DNA from: Drosophila persimilis
Lineage: Eukaryota > Arthropoda > Insecta > Diptera > Drosophilidae
Assembly: GCF_003286085.1 (NCBI RefSeq)
Contig: NW_020825289.1
Location: forward strand, 8,184,001-8,248,000
Direction: 5' to 3'
Length of the DNA: 64,000 nucleotides
Of this stretch, positions 24,026-31,339 are shown piece after piece. How positions within the stretch are numbered: the stretch's first letter is position 1; each line of letters starts with the position of its first letter. Both the position numbers and the translations under genes were made by a program. The notes under the pieces are model-generated. The model searched no databases. It saw nothing but the letters and a program-made list of their open reading frames with translations, and was not told the DNA's origin.

Positions 24026-26083
24026 TGTGGTGTTTAGTTCCTTGGTATAGCCCTCGCTCTTTCCTCCCCTTCAACCGCCTTCCTTCAGTGCTCTCTCTTG
24101 GTTATTTGGCTCTCGCTTCCACTTCCTTCGTCCCAGTGGGTCTCGTTCTTTGCTTTTGTCCCCCACTTACAGTCTCATCATCACTTTCATTATCATTCGG
24201 CAGCTGTGGAATACAGAATACAATAGAGGAGGATGTCAATCGTTTTGTCTCTTTGCCGAACCCTGCTCGTCCCGCTACCCTCCACAGATCAAAGAGCGCA
24301 TCCGCATGCAATCCTTTTCCCATACTAAAGAGACACTTTTATCTTTATCTTGTGAAATTTCGGTGGCTATAATGACTAAGGACCATTCCTGACACCCTTC
24401 TTTGTTTTGTTAAGCAGTGTAATTATGGTCTCTCCAATTTGGGATTAGAGGAACCCAAAACGGAAATAGCTCATGTCCTACCGACTTCCTTTGTCCTTTG
24501 TATGCAGAAGATGTCTGTAATTACAATTGTCAGATGCTTCCTTTTCACATTTCTCCCACTATTTCGCTTTTCGCCTTTCTCTTTTCGCTTTTGAATGAGC
24601 CTCCTTCCGCTTCAAATGTGAGCAAAAGACTCGGAGAATGGCTGAATCTGCAGCTACACGATACGTTTTTCCACCAGGGCATATTTGAAATGGGATAATG
24701 TGGGCATTCTGGCAGACTCATTACAAGTCAGCCATTTAATAAGGAAAACGTGTTTGTTTTTCCTCTATTTCCAGAAACATTTAATCACCATAGTGCCTTG
24801 AATATTCCACTCTAGTCTTGTCGGTGCAAAACACATCGTGCAAGCACAGGTTGAGACTCGGAGAGAGCTAAACAAACCGCGCTCTCCCTCTGCCAAGAGA
24901 GAGCTCAATTCAGTTGAGTGGATTGCATTAGCTTTGAGCTTTTCCTGCGACATGAGCGAATGAGTAATTTCTATTCAATTTTTTTTCGTTCACTTGGCAC
25001 GCTGCAAATGTGGGTGAATGGTGTCTGTATATACATACATACAAATGTACATATGTATCTACCACCATCCATATATAGAACAGACTTGTTGTTGCTCTAT
25101 GTACAATTCATACATACGTCTAAATATGTATGTATTTATAAAGAAAAGGGCCTTTGAAACAGACATAATCTGATGCAATTAAAGCCTTAAAATCCCAAGT
25201 CGAAAGCTTTGTAGATTCAAAACAGTAATTAGAAAAAGCAGTTTCTTTTAAATATGTTAAGGATTATTGCGTAGATTAAAAGCCTTTGGTAATTTGTACA
25301 ACAATTGACAAGGGATCTGGCGATATTCTAAATCTGTAATCCATTTTCTATGGCACACACGTGAGAATGGATGTATCTCTGTCTATATACTCGTACATAT
25401 ACAATATATTTTTTCGCACACTTCTTTGAAGGCCAAAGCCAGAGACAGAGACACTTGAGACGAGCCTTGTTCCACAGATAATTATGTAAACTTTAAATCC
25501 TTAATTCAAGTAAATATCATAGGATTACACACACCCAAAATACGGTTTTCTAATTGTTTGTAACTTTTGCACGACGACGACACTGGCCTTTCGGTTGAGG
25601 GGAAAATGTGTGTTACGTGCGTAATCGATAAGCAGAGTTTTCCTCGCGTCTGGCCTCTACACGAACGTTTGACGAGCTACCCAAGAATTTTCCAAAAGAG
25701 CCCCCAAAAAGAAAATGTTGCGCTCAAAGCGGAAAAGCTCGCTCAAGCGCGTTTCGTTTCGTTTTCGGTCTCTGGTGCGTGCGTGTGTGTATGTGTCTGC
25801 TCCGTCTAATGAGATTTGACGCGGCTAACGTCCCACACAGGAAGGACCTCAAACAGAGAGAATTTTAAAGAGAGAGAGAGAAAACCCAAGCGAAAGTGAC
25901 AGCTAGGCGCCAAAATTAGTTGTATTTAAAAAAGACCTCGATGTACCTGTTGGAAAACCGCTTCAGAGAACTAAAGAAACGGTACATCGTACATCGATCG
26001 AGATGATTAGTGATGGGAATCACTTACCAGACCACTATCTCGTCGACATCATTGACATTGTCGCAATATGAGACGATTTGCGC

Positions 26084-26089
26084 TGATAA
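26084..26089 (+). promoter_or_regulatory. GATA site in the drosocin promoter
   Basis: TGATAA matches the WGATAR site of GATA factors (Serpent in fat body). It lies 5 bp from the NF-kB site, the usual paired arrangement in fly antimicrobial peptide promoters. Confidence 0.6.
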
Positions 26090-26094
26090 ACTTG

Positions 26095-26104
26095 CAGAAT
26101 CCCC
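26095..26104 (-). promoter_or_regulatory. NF-kB (Relish/Dif-type) site, drosocin promoter
   Basis: GGGGATTCTG on the minus strand matches GGGRNNYYYY at nine of ten positions and resembles known Imd-responsive sites. It lies about 40 bp upstream of the TATA box. A weaker GGGAATCACT is at 26015-26024. Confidence 0.65.
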
Positions 26105-26140
26105 GTCGCGGAGGCGCCCAAAGTCGCATCGATGCAGCGC

Positions 26141-26149
26141 TATATAAAG
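26141..26149 (+). promoter_or_regulatory. TATA box of drosocin
   Basis: TATATAAAG, followed by an initiator-like TTCAGTT at 26173-26179 (start near 26176). Spacing of about 33-35 bp is normal. The predicted leader is about 26 nt. Confidence 0.75.
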
Positions 26150-26201
26150 TGAAGCATTTCCATCGATCGGCATTCAGTTCGATCTGTTCGGACCTTCCAA
26201 A

Positions 26202-26408
26202 ATGAAGTTCAGCCTCGTTTTTATGCTGCTCGCCTGCATCTGGGCCCTGGCCGCTGCCACTCCTGGAAAGCCGCGACCCAGCAATCCACGCCCCACCTCC
26301 CATCCGCGCCCCATCCGAGTGCGCCGCGAGGCACTGCACATCGCCGATCGTTTGGGACTAATCCAGCCCGCTGTCGCTGCCATGAGTCCCCCAATTCGGC
26401 CGGCTTGA
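26202..26408 (+). CDS. Dro: Drosocin precursor (antimicrobial peptide)
   Basis: A 68-aa intronless precursor. Signal peptide about residues 1-20, then the proline-rich mature peptide beginning GKPRP and ending PRPIRV (19 residues, about 21-39), a furin-type RVRR site, and a C-terminal peptide beginning EALHIADRL of about 27 residues. Drosocin enters Gram-negative bacteria and blocks translation termination at the ribosome; the threonine glycosylated in D. melanogaster (mature position 11) is present here. Mature positions 6-7 are Ser-Asn, a change from the D. melanogaster peptide as I remember it. The C-terminal peptide corresponds to the second product of the precursor (Buletin in D. melanogaster). 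NF-kB, GATA and TATA sites lie just upstream, so Imd-pathway induction in fat body is expected. Attacin follows 1.2 kb downstream on the same strand. Confidence 0.96.
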   Translation: MKFSLVFMLLACIWALAAATPGKPRPSNPRPTSHPRPIRVRREALHIADRLGLIQPAVAAMSPPIRPA

Positions 26409-26480
26409 TGGTATGCCTCTAATCTCAAGAAGGGAAAAGCCCAACAAAACATTTTTTTATAATTATTTGTGTTTTGTTTG

Positions 26481-26486
26481 AATAAA
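26481..26486 (+). terminator. Drosocin polyadenylation signal
   Basis: AATAAA 73 nt after the drosocin stop codon; a further run of AATAAA-like sequence follows near 26518. Confidence 0.65.
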
Positions 26487-27412
26487 TTGACCCCCGAAAT
26501 ATACAAATTTTTGCAAAATAAAAACAAACCAAAAATTATAATAAAGAAGTACAAAGAAATTTCTAGGGGATTTTTCTGCGTTATCTCCCAAACGGCAAAG
26601 ATGCTGGGGACTAGGCGCTGATAAGAGCCGGGCCTGTGGATGCTCAGAACCTCAAAAGGTCACGTCTGAGACATCAAAGCAAATCACAATTGAATGTAAG
26701 ATCATTATGGATTTATTAGATTTTTCTACTCGTAATACGTATACACTCTAGGAATTTTAAGATCAATTAATAATTAAAGAAAGAAAAATAAAGAAAAGAC
26801 AAAATAAACGTGACTTTTTATACTAAAAACACTTACCAAACTATTCCCAACTATTCCATTTGTATATATTCTCCGTTTGTATATCTCCCATTAATCAAGG
26901 GAATTTTTCTCAGTGCAAACTTTTCGTTGACATCCAAGGCGCCAAAGTTTCACACGCCGCGCTCTCGGCTGACATCCTTTCAGCCTGCTCCTGCGCACAG
27001 AATTCAATTAGGACTTGGTCGAAACTTCACTCAAGCGAGTACGCGTCCTACGACTCTCTTTCACTCATTATGAAACACCACCCACCGCCACCCAGCGCCC
27101 GCGATAAGAGCTACTATATATTGATAAAACGGGACATCAATTGAGGAATGTTTTATGATATCGCTTATAACTGTCAGAATCTGTCGTGCGCAAGATAAAG
27201 CACTTCTCCTCCATTAAGCCCACAAGGGCAGTCACTTGAAGCTGTCAAGTCGGCCAAAGGGCCTGGGGGCTGAGTGCGGCTGAGATCGACACAAAAGGAG
27301 CAACAAGTGGCGTCGATGATGCGACCAGGAAGGAGGAGGTGTGGCGTGGAGAGGTCAGAACAGGCCACACAGAAAGAATATGCAAAAGTAAATCACCGAA
27401 GAGACCTGAGGC

Positions 27413-27422
27413 GGGGAATTTC
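27413..27422 (+). promoter_or_regulatory. NF-kB site, attacin promoter
   Basis: GGGGAATTTC is a full match to GGGRNNYYYY. It lies about 105 bp upstream of the attacin TATA box, 4 bp from a GATA site. Confidence 0.75.
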
Positions 27423-27426
27423 TAGC

Positions 27427-27433
27427 TGATAAG
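27427..27433 (+). promoter_or_regulatory. GATA site, attacin promoter
   Basis: TGATAAG, a perfect WGATAR site, directly beside the NF-kB site at 27413-27422. Confidence 0.65.
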
Positions 27434-27472
27434 ACAGATGGAGGCAGATGAGTCTTGTGAATCACAAGACGA

Positions 27473-27482
27473 GTGATTCCCC
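27473..27482 (-). promoter_or_regulatory. Second NF-kB-like site, attacin promoter
   Basis: GGGGAATCAC on the minus strand, about 45 bp upstream of the TATA box. It departs from GGGRNNYYYY at one position. Two kB-like sites flanking a GATA site are typical of strongly inducible fly immune genes. Confidence 0.5.
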
Positions 27483-27526
27483 ACTCGCGCTAGGGGTTTG
27501 CTTTAACGTTTGGAAGAACTTTTCGC

Positions 27527-27534
27527 TATAAAAG
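27527..27534 (+). promoter_or_regulatory. TATA box of attacin
   Basis: TATAAAAG with an initiator TCAGTC at 27559-27564, predicting a start near 27561 and a leader of about 39 nt. Confidence 0.8.
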
Positions 27535-27599
27535 CAAAAGGTGAGCCACGATCAGGCATCAGTCAGCGTTCGTTCGATCCAAAGCCAATACAAGACAAC

Positions 27600-28377
27600 A
27601 TGCAGAAGGGAAGCATTTTCATCGTCGCAATCGTTGCCCTGGCAGCCATAGCTGAGGCTGTGCCTCAGTATTACCAGACCTTGCCCTATTATCCACCTCC
27701 GTCACCACCACCACGTCTCATGCGTGCTCGCCGTCAGGTTCTCGGAGGTTCGTTGGCCTCCAATCCGGCTGGGGGCTCTGATGCCCGCCTTGATCTGACC
27801 AAAGGCATTGGCAATCCCGATCACAATGTGGTGGGTCAGGTCTTTGCCGCCGGCAACACGAAATCGGGTCCAGTCACCACAGGTGGAACTGTTGCCTACA
27901 ACAAGTAAGTCAATCGGAAGAAGAACGTATTAGTGAAAAGTGACTAGACGAAATTCTCTCCTTCTATACAGCCACGGACATGGTGCCTCTCTAACCAGGA
28001 CCCACACTCCTGGCGTGAAGGACGTCTTCCAGCAGGAGGTGCATGCCAATCTCTTCAACAACGGCGTGCACAATCTCGATGCCAAGGCCTTCGCCTCGCA
28101 GAACAAGCTGGCCAATGGCTTCGAGTTCCAACGCAATGGCGCCGCCCTAGATTACTCACACGTCAAAGGTCATGGCGCCAGCCTGACGCACAGCAATTTC
28201 CCCGGCATTGGTCGTCAGCTGGGCGCCGAAGCACGAGCCAACCTCTGGTCCTCGGCCGATCGTAATACGCACTTGGACCTGTCTGGATCAGCCAACAAGT
28301 GGATGAGTGGCCCATTCGCCAATCAGAGGACGGACTTTGGCGCTGGTCTGGGTCTTACCCATCACTTCCGTGGTTAG
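27600..28377 (+). CDS. Att: Attacin precursor (AttA/AttB type core)
   Basis: Two exons, 27600-27904 and 27972-28377, give 236 aa. Signal peptide about residues 1-20; then a Pro/Tyr-rich pro-domain (VPQYYQTLPYYPPPSPPPR) ending at a basic RARR site; then the mature Gly-rich protein beginning QVLGGS with the attacin N and two G domains (e.g. GNPDHNVVGQVFAAGN, HGHGASLTRTHTPGVKD, SHVKGHGASLTHSNFPGIG). Attacins act on the Gram-negative outer membrane. The intron position and mature sequence match D. melanogaster AttA/AttB, but the pro-domain resembles that of AttC, as I remember these proteins. Only one attacin copy lies here, where D. melanogaster has two. I chose the ATG at 27600 because the signal peptide starts there; an upstream in-frame extension to 27510 covers the promoter and is not coding. 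Confidence 0.95.
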
Positions 28378-28417
28378 GGCTGCCTTCAACATTATTCAAT
28401 TATTTATTTCTTAAATT

Positions 28418-28423
28418 AATAAA
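28418..28423 (+). terminator. Attacin polyadenylation signal
   Basis: AATAAA 41 nt after the attacin stop codon. Confidence 0.7.
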
Positions 28424-28768
28424 ATTTTAAATTGTTTTAAAATATTTAAAATGGTTGATCTCCAACGAGAACAATGGGAGGACTGATTGAAGCAAGGACT
28501 ATCAAAGGAATCAACATTACAAAATCGTTTTAGTACGTAGATCCCTATGAGGCCTAGTAGAACGATCAGGATCGAAATACACCCTCATCTAACCGATTGG
28601 AAATTTACTTTACATAATTATCGAGCTGCCTTTTAGATTTGTTTTATTAAGTAGTTAATTGAATATTTTTGCTTAGTATACCGCACGCGCGCAAACAATT
28701 CGATTCCATAAAATGATTAATAATTTGTCTTATGTTAGATAATGGTTTCCGCTTTGTGTTCTGGTTGA

Positions 28769-28790
28769 GGTTGGGGTTGGGGTTGGGGTT
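28769..28790 (+). repeat. TTGGGG tandem repeat, G-quadruplex capable
   Basis: A GG followed by three TTGGGG units supplies four closely spaced G runs on the plus strand. It lies in the probable 3' UTR of Rpn6, where the transcript would carry the C-rich strand. Confidence 0.7.
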
Positions 28791-28986
28791 TGCTGTTGCT
28801 ATTTTTGCCAATTGATTGATTTATAATGTTTGCGCAGAAACTAAAAAGTTGTTTGGCTTGGAATCGGCATGAGAATTGTTAATTTGTTGTAACAGAAAAA
28901 GAAAACCAAAAGAAACTATGAAATGTCTGCTAGTTATGCTGATATCATGTTGAATTTGAATAATGTCGCCACCACTTCCAGCCAGT

Positions 28987-30378
28987 TTACGAAAGCTTCT
29001 TGGCCTTCTGATAGAGTGTGTCCACCACCTTGCCCATGCTCTGAATGGTCGCCAGCACACGCTCGTAGGTCTTGTCCACGGCCGTCTCCTCGAACACAAT
29101 CAGTACACCTTCTCCCTGATCGAGAATGCCACTGAACTTCTTGTCGAGTATCATTTGAGACAACTTCTTCTCCACCTGCGCCTTGGGCAGATTAATGCTC
29201 TCAGCGACGTGGGCAACCTGCACACGGGAATAGGGCTCAATGATGCGGCACAGGTTCTGCTCCAGCATGGTGTCATAAAGCGTGCCCAAATGCGCCTGCA
29301 CAATCACATCCTCGGCCAGTTCCTTTTTGTACTCCTTGAGGGCGTTTTGGAAGTCGGCGAGGGAGCGTTTGTGTGAGGCTTCTGCTACCGATTTCATGGC
29401 ATCCACATCGCGGCCCGAATAGGTAATGGCCTGGTTTACAGAAGAACATTTATTTAACGATTATTCTTAATTATTTCAACTCAATTTACTTACCAGCTTG
29501 CCGCTGACAATCTGATTTACATCATCCGAGTGTCCTAGCATTATCTTGCACAGCAACATGTACTTTAAAGAGGTCAGGGCCTTGACGCTGTCAACGCTGT
29601 CGAAGCCTTCGAAGGCTTCATAGAAGTAGGAGAAGGCGGTTTTGAAGTCACGCTCATCGGCCGCATGCAGAATGCCAGACTGGAGATCGAGGGCACCCTG
29701 TACCTTGGGGGGACAGTAGATGGCATTGGCCGTGGTCCGAGCCGAGGTGAGGGCAGCTCTGGCCTTGGGCAGATTACTCAATGCATGGTAGGTTTTGCTC
29801 TCTAGCAGCTGAACTTCGACCAGCAAATTCTTGTCGTCCAACTTTTTGAGCTCCTTTAGCAGTTGCGAGCCTAATGCCAGAGCCTCTGTGTACAAAGCGG
29901 TGTCGAAGTACAAAGCAATCAGACGGGCCTCCAGAGATTGCCGCAGAAAGGTCCGCTTCTCCTGCTTGGCCCACTCAATGCAGTCTTTGCAAAGTTGCAC
30001 CTTTGGTTAAATGGAATCTTGTGTAAAGGCAATGTTTTGCTAATAGAGAAACCCAAGACTCACCTCAATTCCAGTGCCCGCATCCATGTCGAGGAACATG
30101 TCTACCAATGAGCGCACCAGTTTCGCTGCCTTGGCCTTGCTAATCGAGCTCAAGAACGGACGCGTCACTTTGATGAGGTCGGCCAACTCTTTTGCCTTCC
30201 CCTCCTGTTTGTAGAGCTCACCCTGCTGCATAATGCCCTGCTCCTTGATGCGTATGCGTTCTTCATCGTTCTCAGCACCTTCCTGATCCCGCACTATTTT
30301 ATTCAGCAGTGAGCTGTCCTCTTCGCGATTCACACTGGACAAGGCCTGTGCACGCTCGAAAAGTGTAGCTCCGGCCAT
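28987..30378 (-). CDS. Rpn6: 26S proteasome regulatory subunit Rpn6 (PSMD11)
   Basis: Three exons, 30378-30064, 30000-29494 and 29430-28987, join to 421 aa, the normal length for Rpn6. The N-terminal two thirds form helical TPR-like repeats (e.g. [39 protein letters not shown]) and the C-terminal third is a PCI domain (about residues 290-385, with [20 protein letters not shown] and [20 protein letters not shown]). Rpn6 sits in the proteasome lid, clamping lid and base together and supporting deubiquitination by Rpn11. It diverges from aveugle across a 360-bp promoter region. Confidence 0.96.
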
Positions 30379-30738
30379 CTTGCGACTTTGAATATGGATA
30401 ACGCTCGACTTTACGACAAAATTTTGTAATCAATCAAACAGCAAACTGTGTTACAACTACAGCACTATACGTATTCCTTTTTCTCTTTGTGTATTATATG
30501 TATATTCAGTATTTAATGCGTACTAGGTGTTTTATTCTGACTTTTTTCACCTTTTCGTCGTTGTTATTAAGCGCCAGTCACGATTAGAGTTGGCCCGACT
30601 TCGATAAGTGTTATCGCAATGCAGAAAATATACTATCGATGTATCTTTATAAAAATATCGCAAACTATCGCGTGTGAAGTACTGGAAAACGCCATCACAT
30701 TCGAACAGCTGTTCCAATCAAATTCAATAAATTAAACA
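30379..30738. promoter_or_regulatory. Divergent Rpn6/aveugle promoter region
   Basis: 360 bp between two start codons facing apart. It contains DRE-like TATCGAT at 30634-30640 and a related ATCGCAAACTATCGCG, plus an E-box-like CAGCTG inside GAACAGCTGTTC at 30706-30717. No TATA box at a credible distance on either side, as expected for housekeeping genes. Confidence 0.55.
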
Positions 30739-31178
30739 ATGCCAGCCGAAGAAACAATCAATTCCACTCAAAACAAAACGCGGACGAAGACTACGCGTCC
30801 CAAGGCCGTTTACCAGTGGACAGTAAGCGACGTGCTGAAATGGTATCGTCGCCACTGTGGCGAATACTCGCAATACGACCAGCTATTCGTCCAGGTAAAA
30901 AGTGCTTCCAGAGACTTACCAAGGTTTTCCTTGTTCATATTCTCTTTCTCTCTGTAGCACCTCCGCGTTAAAATAACTGCCTACTGATCTTGTATCTTTT
31001 TACATTCCAGCACGACATCACTGGGCGAGCTCTGCTACGCATTACGGACACCTCGCTGCAGCGCATGGGTGTGACGGACAATCGGGATCGTGAGGCCATT
31101 TGGCGCGAGATTGTCAAGCAGCGCCTCAAAACAGATATAATGGAGATCCGCGATATGGAACGTCTCAACATACGCTAG
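30739..31178 (+). CDS. ave: Aveugle/Hyphen, SAM-domain MAPK scaffold partner
   Basis: Two exons, 30739-30894 and 31011-31178, give 107 aa. After a basic Thr/Lys-rich leader, almost the whole protein is one SAM domain (about residues 25-100: VYQWTVSDVLKWYRRHCGEY, then HDITGRALLRITDTSLQRMG). In flies Aveugle binds the scaffolds CNK and KSR through SAM contacts and is needed between Ras and Raf in receptor tyrosine kinase signalling. The size and sequence fit this tiny, distinctive protein. Its 3' end converges on the Myb/SANT gene, 161 bp away. Confidence 0.93.
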
Positions 31179-31228
31179 GACACCTGAAGTAGCAGATCCT
31201 GGCGTTCGAATCAGTATTTAGTTCAAGC

Positions 31229-31261
31229 TTTATTATATAGAAGTCTTATTGTTAGAATAAA
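31229..31261. terminator. Interleaved polyadenylation signals of converging genes
   Basis: AATAAA on the plus strand at 31256-31261 serves aveugle; AATAAA on the minus strand (TTTATT at 31229-31234) can serve the Myb/SANT gene. The minus signal lies past the plus one, so the two mature 3' UTRs are predicted to overlap by some tens of bases. Confidence 0.55.
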
Positions 31262-31339
31262 CTACATTTAAGATGAGATATGGACTTTTAATGGAATATC
31301 ATCGTTTCTTAAAGTCAGAGATCGCTCTTACTATATCAA

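Larger units (their letters stand above)
24026..26201. other. Intergenic between the MFS gene and drosocin
   Basis: No protein or RNA gene recognised. The end near 24026 should hold the promoter and 5' UTR of the MFSD6-like gene; the last ~150 bp is the drosocin promoter. ATG-TAT/ACATAC-rich simple stretches occur near 25030-25140. Confidence 0.5.
26409..27599. other. Drosocin-attacin intergenic region
   Basis: About 1.2 kb. The first 150 bp is the drosocin 3' UTR, the last 200 bp the attacin promoter. No further gene seen in between; several GATAAG/TTATC-type matches occur (e.g. near 27110, 27165 and 27195). Confidence 0.55.
28378..28986. other. Intergenic, attacin to Rpn6 3' ends
   Basis: Convergent 3' region of attacin (plus) and Rpn6 (minus). 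It holds the 3' UTRs and a TTGGGG repeat at 28769-28790. No gene seen. Confidence 0.6.
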
